Origin: Bacteroidota bacterium
Lineage (GTDB): Bacteria > Bacteroidota > Bacteroidia > Palsa-965
NCBI GenBank assembly: GCA_016194975.1
Contig: JACQAM010000004.1
Coordinates: 1-64,000 of the forward strand
Reading direction: 5' to 3'
Length of the DNA: 64,000 nucleotides
In this document: in pieces, positions 33,397 through 41,766 of the stretch
Layout of the letters: every line of letters starts with the position of its first letter
Numbering within the stretch: the first letter of the stretch is position 1
Made by a program: the position numbers and the translations under genes
The notes under the pieces: model-generated
Told to the model about the DNA's origin: nothing
Database searches by the model: none
Seen by the model: the letters and a program-made list of their open reading frames with translations, nothing else

Positions 33397-33792
33397 TCAT
33401 TTCTGCCAATACCACTTAGAAGTATCCGGACTTTTAGTTTCCTGTTTCCAATAATAAATATCCACGAATTTTTTATCGCGCGTTTTCAGTTGGCGGTTGT
33501 AGATCGCCGTGATCGGATCGAATGACACATCGGTAACTCCAACGGTAAATGTTTCCGGCGCGGGCGGCGGTTCAGGCGCAGGCGGTGGCGCGACTTGTCC
33601 TTCCGCGAGCGGCGCTGCAGGTTTTGGAGGAACAACTTTCGGCGGAGGGGATTTGCTGATGACGACTGTGAATTTATTCAGCTCAAGAATATTTTTCAGG
33701 AATTCCACACGCTCAGGAGTGCACAGTTTTTCCACGATAGAACATTTGATTCCGTCGAGTTCTTCGAATGCGTGATTGGGATTCAATGCCAT
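33397..33792 (-). CDS. Proline-rich-linker protein at the end of the nuo operon
   Basis: 131 residues, soluble, without signal peptide or membrane segment. A short helical N-terminal part (ALNPNHAFEELDGIKCSIVEKLCTPERVEFLKNIL) and a beta-rich C-terminal part (TFTVGVTDVSFDPITAIYNRQLKTR) are joined by a long proline/alanine linker (PPPKVVPPKPAAPLAEGQ and further). It starts nine bases after the nuoN stop and is in the same direction, so it is probably cotranscribed with complex I genes. I do not recognise a family. It may be a complex I accessory or assembly factor, which is inference from position only. Confidence 0.6.
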   Translation of the reverse strand: MALNPNHAFEELDGIKCSIVEKLCTPERVEFLKNILELNKFTVVISKSPPPKVVPPKPAAPLAEGQVAPPPAPEPPPAPETFTVGVTDVSFDPITAIYNRQLKTRDKKFVDIYYWKQETKSPDTSKWYWQK

Positions 33793-33801
33793 CGCTGAAA
33801 A

Positions 33802-35211
33802 TTATTTCGTAAAAAGTGAAAAGATGTAATCATAAATGCCGCTGTAGAATCCAACGGCAACAATACCGGCAATGCAAATTACAAGAGCAAACGTGGGTGC
33901 CGGACTTCCTTTTATCTTTTCCATCGGCTGTTCCGCCTTATTCATAAAGATCGCTTTCACAATTCGCAGGTAATAATAAAGTGAGACCACCATGTTGAGT
34001 GCGGCGAATGCGATGAGATAATAATTTCCTTTTGAAGCTCCCGCCATTACCAAAAACATTTTTCCGAAAAATCCTGCCGTCGGTGGAATTCCCGCTAGAG
34101 AAAATACAGCAAGTGCCATCGCCCAACCGAGTATTCCGTTGTTCTTGTAAAATCCATTCATCTCGCTGATGTTTTCTTTTCCGGTCTGCGAAACGATCAT
34201 TCCTACTACACCGAATGCCGCGAGATTGGAAAAAATATAAACCACGAGGAAATAAATTGCCGCAGATGATCCGAGCGATCCGCCTTCTGTAAGCCCGAGT
34301 AAAATATAACCGATCTGCGTAATGGAAGAAAAAGCAAGGAACCGTTTCAGATTATCCTGACGGATGGCAAATAAATTTCCGACAGTAATAGTGAGAACGA
34401 TCGCAACAAGTAACAAATGTTCCCAGGCTTCATGCATTTCGCGGAAAAGAGGCGACAGCGCATTGATAAAAACAAATACAACCGCGCCTTTTGAAATGAC
34501 GGAAAGGTACGATGTGACTGCAACCGGCGATCCTTCGTAAACATCGGCCGTCCAGAAATGAAATGGTACAACGGAAAGTTTGAAAGCAAATCCACAGAAA
34601 ACAAAAATGAGCGAGATCATTTGCAAAGCGTTTCCATCAAGATGCGCGGCGATCTCATCAAAACTGATGGCACCGGTTGTTCCATACAGCATGGAAATTC
34701 CAAAGAGAAGAACGCCGGAAGCGAATGCAGAAGACATGATCAGTTTCAATGCTGCTTCGGAAGATTTTGTTTTATCGAGATCAAAATTGCAGAGCGCTGC
34801 TAAAGGAATTGTCGCCAGTTCCAAACCGAGATACAGCATCAGGAAATTTCCGGAAGAGATCATGAAGTTGAGGCCAAGCAGCGTGGAAAGAAGAAGAATA
34901 TAAAATTCAAGAAGATGCTGGTGTTTTTTCAGCCAGTCCCAGGCGAGAAGTGAAATGAGCAGCGTACCGAAAGCAAGAATATTTTTTTCAAGAACAATGA
35001 TCGCATTCGTATGATACATTCCGCTGAACAAAGCTCCTTCCTTATTCATGAAAAATCCGAGAATGAAATGCGCAACAAGAAAAAGATTAGCGATCACGAG
35101 CAATGTGCCGGTTTCTTTCACTCCATCCCAAATCTTCATTACAAGCAACAGGCAGATGATGAGCATTAAACTCACTTCCGGTTTCATCAATTCGAAAAAA
35201 TCAATTCCCAT
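33802..35211 (-). CDS. nuoN: NADH-quinone oxidoreductase subunit N
   Basis: 469 residues from ATG 35211 (MGIDFFELMKPEVSLML). Antiporter-like proton-pumping membrane subunit of complex I with about 14 helices. The core has ELATIPLAALCNF, the conserved lysine segment KSSEAALKL, FKLSVVPFHFWTADVYEGSPV with the pumping Lys/His region, and FLAFSSITQIGYILLG. The longer open frame upstream overlaps nuoM and is not used. It is the last nuo gene, followed by the proline-rich protein. Confidence 0.95.
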   Translation of the reverse strand: MGIDFFELMKPEVSLMLIICLLLVMKIWDGVKETGTLLVIANLFLVAHFILGFFMNKEGALFSGMYHTNAIIVLEKNILAFGTLLISLLAWDWLKKHQHLLEFYILLLSTLLGLNFMISSGNFLMLYLGLELATIPLAALCNFDLDKTKSSEAALKLIMSSAFASGVLLFGISMLYGTTGAISFDEIAAHLDGNALQMISLIFVFCGFAFKLSVVPFHFWTADVYEGSPVAVTSYLSVISKGAVVFVFINALSPLFREMHEAWEHLLLVAIVLTITVGNLFAIRQDNLKRFLAFSSITQIGYILLGLTEGGSLGSSAAIYFLVVYIFSNLAAFGVVGMIVSQTGKENISEMNGFYKNNGILGWAMALAVFSLAGIPPTAGFFGKMFLVMAGASKGNYYLIAFAALNMVVSLYYYLRIVKAIFMNKAEQPMEKIKGSPAPTFALVICIAGIVAVGFYSGIYDYIFSLFTK

Positions 35212-35213
35212 GA

Positions 35214-36716
35214 TCAGATTCCCCCGATGTTTGCTAAACGTTCCATAATAATTTTTGTATCGGGCGTGATAAGATTGGTAAGCCAATACGGTGTCATTCC
35301 TATTGCAAGGATCGCAACGATCAGCATTACCGCAGCTAATTTTTCATTCCACGTTGCATCTTTCAGTTCGAGAAAATGTTTGTCTTTTATAGGCCCCATC
35401 AGCGAAGCACCGGTCGCACGCAGAATGTAAACAGCAGTTACAACAATGGAAGCGCAGGCGAGAATAGTTGCAAGCCGGTGCCACGATTCCTGCACCTGCC
35501 ACGATCCCATGAAGACGGTCATCTCTGCAACGAATCCGCTGAGGCCCGGAAGTCCGAGTGAACACAAACCTGCGATCACAAAAACAACACCGATGAACGG
35601 CATTACTTTTAATAATCCTCCTAGTTGCGCAACTACACGCGTATGCGAGCGCTCGTACAACATCCCGATCGCGGCGAAGAAAAGTGCTGTCATTATTCCG
35701 TGCGAAACCATTTGCATCACCGCACCGTTGATCGCCGTCTGTGTCATCATTCCTATTCCCAGCAACACAAATCCGCAATGAGAAACGGAAGAATATGCGT
35801 TGATGTATTTCAGATCGGTTTGCATCAGTGTGGCGAATGCACCATAAATAATTGCGATGGTAGAAACCAAAATGATCAGCCACGAATAATGATGCGCTCC
35901 TTCGGGCATTAAATAAGTTGCGACGCGAAGACAACCATATCCTCCGAGTTTCATTGATATTCCTGCAAGAAACATAGACGCGGCAGTTGGCGCAGAAGAA
36001 TGTCCGTCGGGCGCCCACGTGTGAAAAGGAAACATCGCCGTGAAAACGCCGAAGCCGATGAATAAGAACGGGAAGAAAAAATATTGTACAGCCGGTGCGA
36101 TATGCTGATGAGAAATTTTCAGCAGATCGAAAGTATGTCCGCCGCTTCCATTGTCAGAATAAAAATAGACACCGAGAATTCCAACGAGCACGAGAGCAGA
36201 TCCGCCCATGAGCATCAATGCAAGTTTCATTGCGCTGTATTCTTTCCTGCCGCTTCCCCATATTCCTATGAGCAGAAATTTAGGAATGACCGCAACTTCG
36301 AGAAAGAAAAATAAAGTGAAGAGATCGAGTGAAATGAAAAATCCGTAAGCGCCCATGCTCAGCAGCATCAGCAAAAAGAAAAATTCTTTCGTGAGCGTTT
36401 CCATTTTCCAGGAGATGAGCACGCCTGCTGCGACTACAAATGCAGTGAGCAAGATCATTGCAATGGAAATTCCATCGACACCCACATAATAATCGATGTT
36501 CAATCCCTGGTACCAGGTGTGACGGTATTCAAAAAGCATCGGTGCGGCATTTCCTGCAGCGCGTTCCGCAAAATAACTTTTCAATAATATTCCGCCGAGC
36601 ACCAGTTGAACCATTGATCCCACGAACGCAACCCAACGCACATACGAAATGTTTTTGCACATCATCAGTCCGATGGCGGTTAAGAGCGGAATGAATATTA
36701 AGAGCGAAAGATTCAT
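35214..36716 (-). CDS. nuoM: NADH-quinone oxidoreductase subunit M
   Basis: 500 residues, about 14 transmembrane helices. Antiporter-like subunit. Signature segments: LFFFLEVAVIPKFLLIGIWG, FLFIGFGVFTAMFPFHTWAPDGHSSAPT (the helix 8 proton channel region), YINAYSSVSHCGFVLLG and GLPGLSGFVAEMTVF. The key glutamate of helix 5 (LEVAVIP) is present. It is followed within a few bases by nuoN. Confidence 0.96.
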   Translation of the reverse strand: MNLSLLIFIPLLTAIGLMMCKNISYVRWVAFVGSMVQLVLGGILLKSYFAERAAGNAAPMLFEYRHTWYQGLNIDYYVGVDGISIAMILLTAFVVAAGVLISWKMETLTKEFFFLLMLLSMGAYGFFISLDLFTLFFFLEVAVIPKFLLIGIWGSGRKEYSAMKLALMLMGGSALVLVGILGVYFYSDNGSGGHTFDLLKISHQHIAPAVQYFFFPFLFIGFGVFTAMFPFHTWAPDGHSSAPTAASMFLAGISMKLGGYGCLRVATYLMPEGAHHYSWLIILVSTIAIIYGAFATLMQTDLKYINAYSSVSHCGFVLLGIGMMTQTAINGAVMQMVSHGIMTALFFAAIGMLYERSHTRVVAQLGGLLKVMPFIGVVFVIAGLCSLGLPGLSGFVAEMTVFMGSWQVQESWHRLATILACASIVVTAVYILRATGASLMGPIKDKHFLELKDATWNEKLAAVMLIVAILAIGMTPYWLTNLITPDTKIIMERLANIGGI

Positions 36717-36736
36717 AGTATTATCAAATCACTTTT

Positions 36737-38683
36737 TTATTTCCAGATGTAGATTAATACCACCGCAAGGCCGAGCGCTCCCGTGAAGAAGTAAACGGCG
36801 TATTGCTGCACTTTTCCTGATTGTGAAGGCCGGAGCGTTTCAGAAAAATTTTCCGTTACGGTCGAAAGCATATTCATGAATCCGTCCACGATGTTGCGGT
36901 CTATCCATGCAGCAGGCCGGCCAACGAGATTGAACACGATCTTCTTCGTGATGAAAGAATAAATTTCATCAATGTAAAATTTTCTATACGCCGCGTTGTA
37001 CAAACCGGAAATTTTTTCCGAGATCGAATCCGCTTTGCTGCTTGATTTTTTATAAAGGAACATTGCGAGAAAAATTCCTCCCAATGCCAATGCTACCGGC
37101 CCGAGTGAAAACAACGGGTTGAATTCCGTGTGCAATGATTTTCCATCACTCGTTACAAAATGTCCGAACGGAATGAATCCGACACCAATGGCGCACAAGG
37201 CAAGAATGATCAGTGGAATCAGCATTGTTTTTGCGCCTTCCCCGTGCGCGTGAGCATCGTGAGCATGCGAGTCTACTTTTTCTTTGTTCCAGAAAATGGA
37301 GAAATATAAACGGAACATATAGAATGCGGTGATCGCGGCAGTGAGAATTGCAACAAAAAAAACCGGTTTATTATTCTGCCACGCCGCTGCAAGAATTTCT
37401 TCTTTCGAGAAAAATCCGGCGAACGGAGGAATTCCCGCAATGGCAAGACAAGCAATGAGAAATGTAATATGCGTTACAGGCATTGACTTTCGCAATCCTC
37501 CCATGTCTTTCATTTCATTGCTGTGAACATAATGAATTACAACTCCGGCGCCGAGAAACAATAATGCTTTGAACATCGCGTGCGTGAAGAGATGGAACAT
37601 GGACGCCATGAATCCCAATCCGTGTTCACCGCCATAACCGGAAACGCCGAGCGCGAACATCATGTAACCGATCTGCGACATGGTCGAATACGCGAGCACG
37701 CGCTTGATGTCCGTCTGCGTACACGCGATGATCGCTGCGAAGAACGAAGAAAATATTCCCACATACGTTACCACTTCCAGCGCGGGCATGCACGAGAGCG
37801 CATACACGGGAAATAATCTTGCTACGAGAAAAACTCCTGCAACAACCATCGTCGCCGCGTGAATCAATGCAGAAACCGGCGTTGGCCCTTCCATCGCATC
37901 GGGCAGCCAGATGTGCAATGGAAACATCGCCGATTTTCCTGCACCGCCAATGAAAACGAGTACGAGTCCCCAGGTGAGCGCGGAAATTCCCATGAAGGAA
38001 GCTGCGGTGATCGCAGAATAATATTCGGTGTGTGTTGTGAGCCGTGTGATGAGTGTTGAGAAATCAAGCGTGCCGGAATAAAATGCAAGAATTAAAATTC
38101 CAATGAGAAATCCGAGATCTGCAAATCGTGTGACGATGAATGCTTTTTTTGAAGCGGCAACTGCCGATGGTTTGTCGTAATAATATCCAATGAGCAGGAA
38201 GGAAGAAAGTCCGACCAGTTCCCAAAAAATATAGATCTGGAAAATATTACTTGAGAGCACAAGCCCGAGCATGGAAAATGTGAAGAGCGAGAGGAATGAA
38301 TAAAAAGTGGAATAGCGTTCCTCTCCTTTCATGTAACCGATGCTGTAGAAATGCACCATCAGCGAAACGAATGTCACCACCACGATCATCATCACGGAGA
38401 TCGGATCGAGAATGATACCCATGTCGATGGAAAGATTCGGTGAAAATTGCAGCCAGGTAATTTTCAGCGCAATGATCTTTTCATAAACGCCGGCGGTATT
38501 TTTTCCGATGACAAAGAAATATTCGTAAGCAACATAAACGGAAATGATCGCAACTGTCAAAAGCGAAAGTGTTCCGAGTATTCCCGAAAAGTTTTTCAGG
38601 TATTTTCTTCCGAACAATCCCGTTACGAGAAATGTCGCAAGGGGAAGTAACGGAATGAGCGCTATGAGTTTTGCGTCGATCAT
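36737..38683 (-). CDS. nuoL: NADH-quinone oxidoreductase subunit L
   Basis: 648 residues. The largest antiporter-like subunit with a C-terminal lateral-helix extension. Diagnostic parts: IFWELVGLSSFLLIGYY, GGAGKSAMFPLHIWLPDAMEGPTPVSALIHAATMV, RVLAYSTMSQIGYM and IPPFAGFFSKEEIL. The long C-terminal region after residue 500 (KSSSKADSISEKISGLYN) includes the lateral helix and a last helix. Glutamate and lysine positions in helices 5 and 7 are conserved. Confidence 0.97.
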   Translation of the reverse strand: MIDAKLIALIPLLPLATFLVTGLFGRKYLKNFSGILGTLSLLTVAIISVYVAYEYFFVIGKNTAGVYEKIIALKITWLQFSPNLSIDMGIILDPISVMMIVVVTFVSLMVHFYSIGYMKGEERYSTFYSFLSLFTFSMLGLVLSSNIFQIYIFWELVGLSSFLLIGYYYDKPSAVAASKKAFIVTRFADLGFLIGILILAFYSGTLDFSTLITRLTTHTEYYSAITAASFMGISALTWGLVLVFIGGAGKSAMFPLHIWLPDAMEGPTPVSALIHAATMVVAGVFLVARLFPVYALSCMPALEVVTYVGIFSSFFAAIIACTQTDIKRVLAYSTMSQIGYMMFALGVSGYGGEHGLGFMASMFHLFTHAMFKALLFLGAGVVIHYVHSNEMKDMGGLRKSMPVTHITFLIACLAIAGIPPFAGFFSKEEILAAAWQNNKPVFFVAILTAAITAFYMFRLYFSIFWNKEKVDSHAHDAHAHGEGAKTMLIPLIILALCAIGVGFIPFGHFVTSDGKSLHTEFNPLFSLGPVALALGGIFLAMFLYKKSSSKADSISEKISGLYNAAYRKFYIDEIYSFITKKIVFNLVGRPAAWIDRNIVDGFMNMLSTVTENFSETLRPSQSGKVQQYAVYFFTGALGLAVVLIYIWK

Positions 38684-38685
38684 AA

Positions 38686-39000
38686 TCAGAATCTCATGGA
38701 ATCGGCATCTTCCACATCGATGGATTTATATTTTCTGTACAGGTTGATGATGATAGCGATCGCCACTGCCGCCTCAGCAGCTGCGATGGTGATGATGATG
38801 AGTGTGAAAAACAATCCGTCGAGTTTTCCGGGATAAAGAAATTTATTGAACGCGATAAAATTAATATTCACGCTGTTTAGAATAATCTCGATCGACATGA
38901 GCATCGTTACCATGTTGCGCCTCGTGAGAAATCCGTACGTGCCGATAAAAAACAGCGCAGTACTCAGAACGAGATAATGATTCAATCCGATCTGGTTCAT
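38686..39000 (-). CDS. nuoK: NADH-quinone oxidoreductase subunit K
   Basis: 104 residues, three transmembrane helices. The two functionally important glutamates are visible in LMSIEIILNSVN and IITIAAAEAAVAIAI. The start overlaps the nuoJ stop by four bases (ATGA), so translation is coupled. Confidence 0.96.
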   Translation of the reverse strand: MNQIGLNHYLVLSTALFFIGTYGFLTRRNMVTMLMSIEIILNSVNINFIAFNKFLYPGKLDGLFFTLIIITIAAAEAAVAIAIIINLYRKYKSIDVEDADSMRF

Positions 39001-39512
39001 TCTTTAGGTTTTACTTTAATGGCAATGACGATCGCGCCGATCATCGCTGCTAGCAACAATACACTGATCACTTCGAAAGGAAGAATATATCCGTGTGCTG
39101 TGGTGCTCAGCATTTCTGTTCCTATCTCATTCACATCTGCATTTATCGAAGGCGCGGGGGAAGGAACGAATTGTTGTTTGTTCACGATCACGTAGATCAG
39201 TGCAAAAGCGCAGAGTGTTGCGATCACTGCGAATATGGAACGCTGCTTTATCGGCGGTTTCATATCGGCACCCGATTCGTGCGTGAGAAAAATAGAAAAA
39301 ATAAGGAGCACGACAATTCCGCCAACGTAAACTACGATCTGCACGGCCGCGATGAATTCGTAATGGAGATAAAAATAAACTCCTGCAATTCCCATCAAAC
39401 AGAAAAGAAGATAGATGGCGGCACGGAAAATTTTCAAACTTGTTACCGCCATGAACGCACCGCCAATGATCGCGGCGGACAATAAATAAAATATGATCGC
39501 AGATACACTCAT
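38997..39512 (-). CDS. nuoJ: NADH-quinone oxidoreductase subunit J
   Basis: 171 residues, five transmembrane helices. Family segments: FRAAIYLLFCLMGIAGVYFYLHYEFIAAVQIVVYVGGIVVLLIF (in parts) and ISVLLLAAMIGAIVIA. The pi-bulge helix (YVGGIVVLLIF) of TM3, important for proton-coupling, is conserved. It is coupled to nuoK. Confidence 0.95.
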   Translation of the reverse strand: MSVSAIIFYLLSAAIIGGAFMAVTSLKIFRAAIYLLFCLMGIAGVYFYLHYEFIAAVQIVVYVGGIVVLLIFSIFLTHESGADMKPPIKQRSIFAVIATLCAFALIYVIVNKQQFVPSPAPSINADVNEIGTEMLSTTAHGYILPFEVISVLLLAAMIGAIVIAIKVKPKE

Positions 39513-39513
39513 A

Positions 39514-39993
39514 CTATTCTATTCCGTCTTTTACTTTTGAGCCGGGCTCATTCAGGATCTTTTTCAGTTTTGATTTATCGAGTACGCTGTGTTCGAAAGC
39601 ATGTCCCATGACGATAGCTTCCGAAGGACAAGCTACAACGCAAAGATTACACATCGTACACAGATCGAGATGATAAATAAAAGCATCGATAGCTTTTTTC
39701 TTTTTGCCGTCTTCCTTGATGACTTGCTTTGTAATAATTTTTATCGATCCGTTCGGGCACGCGATCTCGCATGCCTGGCATCCCGTGCAGCGATGTTCGT
39801 TGTGTTCATCATGCGGCATGATCACTTCTCCGCGGAAACGATCGGCCATTACCAGTGTCGCGCGGTTGTTTGGATATTCTTCTGTGAGAATTTCTTTGTG
39901 ATGCGTGAAATAATATCCCGTCAGTTTCATTCCTTTCAGGAGTGAACGGATGGAAAGAAAGATCGTTTTAAAATATCCCGGTTGTGCTTCCAT
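39514..39993 (-). CDS. nuoI: NADH-quinone oxidoreductase subunit I (two 4Fe-4S)
   Basis: 159 residues. Two [4Fe-4S] motifs of clusters N6a/N6b are intact: CTGCQACEIACPNGSI and CTMCNLCVVACPSEAI, each CxxCxxCxxxCP. The N-terminal amphipathic helix region (GYFKTIFLSIRSLLKGMKLTG) fits membrane-arm docking. In a complex lacking NuoEFG, NuoI with NuoB is part of the electron entry path, so it is the likely docking area for ferredoxin. The ATG is six bases after the stop of the DUF4276 gene, which separates it from nuoH. Confidence 0.95.
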   Translation of the reverse strand: MEAQPGYFKTIFLSIRSLLKGMKLTGYYFTHHKEILTEEYPNNRATLVMADRFRGEVIMPHDEHNEHRCTGCQACEIACPNGSIKIITKQVIKEDGKKKKAIDAFIYHLDLCTMCNLCVVACPSEAIVMGHAFEHSVLDKSKLKKILNEPGSKVKDGIE

Positions 39994-39999
39994 TTTCGC

Positions 40000-40530
40000 T
40001 TACTTGAAACTATCGATTAATCTTTGAAAATCGGGAAAATCATGATAAAGTTTATCGGCATCTAATAATTTTAAGAGTTGTGCGCCGTGGTTTACTTTAT
40101 GATATGTTCCTTTTTTAGTGTCTTTTGTAATACGCTGCAATTCCTCATCTGGATTTGCAAATGCACTAGCATTTTTTTGGGGAAGCCGTTTGCTGATTTC
40201 CATATTGTAAAATTGATCCAAAATCTTTGGTTGAGAAATAAACCATGCTTCCATTTCCTGAATCATGTAAAAAACGGAATCCTTTGCTTTCTCAAGAGCA
40301 TTCTTTTTCAAATCATTTTCAATTTCAGGTGATGGAGCATCAAGATCACACAATAACTTAGAATTTGTACTGTGCTTAAACTTATTAATTGTTTGTTCCT
40401 TACCGCCCCCCATGTCAATTCGGAGCAATTTGTCCCTCACTTTTTGCTCAATGAGCATACCGAAACCTTCTCGTAAGTTTCCATTGCGAATTTCCTTTGT
40501 GCCTTCAATAAATAATCTTCTATCTACCAT
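40000..40530 (-). CDS. DUF4276-family (TOPRIM-like) protein, partner of adjacent ATPase
   Basis: 176 residues. The C-terminal half matches DUF4276 well: FYMIQEMEAWFISQPKIL (usual 'MVQxMExWFLAD'), FYN.EISKRLPQ, TKDTKKGTYHKVNHGAQLL and the final LDADKLYHDFPDFQRLIDSF. The N-terminal strand RLFIEGTKEI with a Glu, and later LLCDLDAPSPE with DLD, resemble the metal-binding motifs of TOPRIM-type nucleases. This is inference. The start overlaps the ATPase stop by seven bases, and the stop is six bases before nuoI, so it is translated as part of the nuo operon. Codons are visibly more AT-rich than in the nuo genes. I think it is the effector of a two-gene defence-type module, with no known activity. 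Confidence 0.8.
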   Translation of the reverse strand: MVDRRLFIEGTKEIRNGNLREGFGMLIEQKVRDKLLRIDMGGGKEQTINKFKHSTNSKLLCDLDAPSPEIENDLKKNALEKAKDSVFYMIQEMEAWFISQPKILDQFYNMEISKRLPQKNASAFANPDEELQRITKDTKKGTYHKVNHGAQLLKLLDADKLYHDFPDFQRLIDSFK

Positions 40531-41732
40531 CTGTTACCTCCCAAGTCTCCTTCTCTCCACATTTTGCCTACACTAAAGTCTTCGTACCAATCTTTAAAGT
40601 CTTCTTTTGTATAACTGAGAATTTTAGAAGAGTTTCGTTCGTCTTTTTCAAAAACCCTAATATTTGTTAGGTCAAAAGAATTTAATAGATTTTCCGAATG
40701 CGTAGATATTATCATATTGGATTTTCCTGATGCCTCAATTATAGCATTACAAACATTTGTTATCATGTCGGGATGTAAACCAACTTCAGGTTCATCTATG
40801 CAAATTAATGCACCTCTATCAGGATTAAATAATATTGATAATAAACACAAGTATCTTAATGTACCATCGGAAATATTGTTGACATGGATAGAGCTATTAA
40901 GATTATTCTCATCAAGCATCAATTCGATATTTCCACCAATAATATGAAAATCAAATCCCTTGAATTTTGGATTTACTTGATTTAACATACTTTCTATTTT
41001 TCGGAAACTTGTTTTATTATTAATGTTAATGGTATTTAATATCTGTGGTAAATTAGTTCCATCTGGCAACAATCTTTTTTCAGAAGTAGGAAGCATTGGT
41101 TTGCGAATCTGACTTGTAGGTGTTGTGTCAAAATAGTCGTAAACGACAATATCTGAAATTGCTTTTCTTATTGTTGAAAGAGCTAAGTACCGGTTGGTGT
41201 CAAAAATTTTTGACAAAGCCAATTCAGTAGGCTCAACAAAATCATTATACCTAATTAGTTTCGTTCTTTTGTAGTTGTCATTATTATCTAATTCGTTTAA
41301 CATACCTGTACCATTATCAAAATCCAAATAAGTAAAACCGACACCTTCTTTTTTTATTGTTTGTATTTTTTCCTTTATGTAATAATTTGAAGTGCTAGGG
41401 CTTTTAAAAAATTCTATCGTATAAATTACATCGTCAGTAAATTTAAAACCAAAATTTCTGATAACAGAAGCGTCAAATGTGTATTCAATGCGCAAATGAT
41501 TTTTTCCCTTGTTAGTTCCTTTGAAAAAGATGTTGTCAAATCCTCCAAGAACATCAAAAACATATTTTTTCATACCTATTCCCGCAACACCTTCTTTCAG
41601 AATTCTCAAACACTTTAAAAAATTTGACTTTCCAGAACCATTTATCCCGACAAGAATATTTTGACGTTTGTCGAATACAAAAGTTTCATCTTCAAAACTC
41701 AAGAAGTTTGTTATTCTAATATTCTTTAACAT
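40524..41732 (-). CDS. AAA/ABC-type ATPase (COG4637/AAA_21-like), sensor of two-gene module
   Basis: 402 residues, soluble. RecF/SMC-like ATPase: Walker A GINGSGKSNF at about 30, an insert with coiled-coil and beta parts, the ABC signature-like ISDGTLRYLCLL, Walker B ALICIDEPEVGLHPD, and the H-loop IISTHSENLL. The tail VGKMWREGDLGGNRW is the usual C-terminal motif of the predicted ATPases in COG4637. It is complete. The segment is AT-rich and without Bacteroidota nuo-type codon bias. It begins 34 bp after nuoH and overlaps the DUF4276 gene. Families like this work as ATP-dependent sensors in OLD-type, PARIS and AbiL defence systems, and this is the closest parallel. A DNA-repair role cannot be excluded. 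Confidence 0.85.
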   Translation of the reverse strand: MLKNIRITNFLSFEDETFVFDKRQNILVGINGSGKSNFLKCLRILKEGVAGIGMKKYVFDVLGGFDNIFFKGTNKGKNHLRIEYTFDASVIRNFGFKFTDDVIYTIEFFKSPSTSNYYIKEKIQTIKKEGVGFTYLDFDNGTGMLNELDNNDNYKRTKLIRYNDFVEPTELALSKIFDTNRYLALSTIRKAISDIVVYDYFDTTPTSQIRKPMLPTSEKRLLPDGTNLPQILNTININNKTSFRKIESMLNQVNPKFKGFDFHIIGGNIELMLDENNLNSSIHVNNISDGTLRYLCLLSILFNPDRGALICIDEPEVGLHPDMITNVCNAIIEASGKSNMIISTHSENLLNSFDLTNIRVFEKDERNSSKILSYTKEDFKDWYEDFSVGKMWREGDLGGNRW

Positions 41733-41766
41733 TTTTCTTTTTTAAAATCGTAGACTTTTTATTTTT

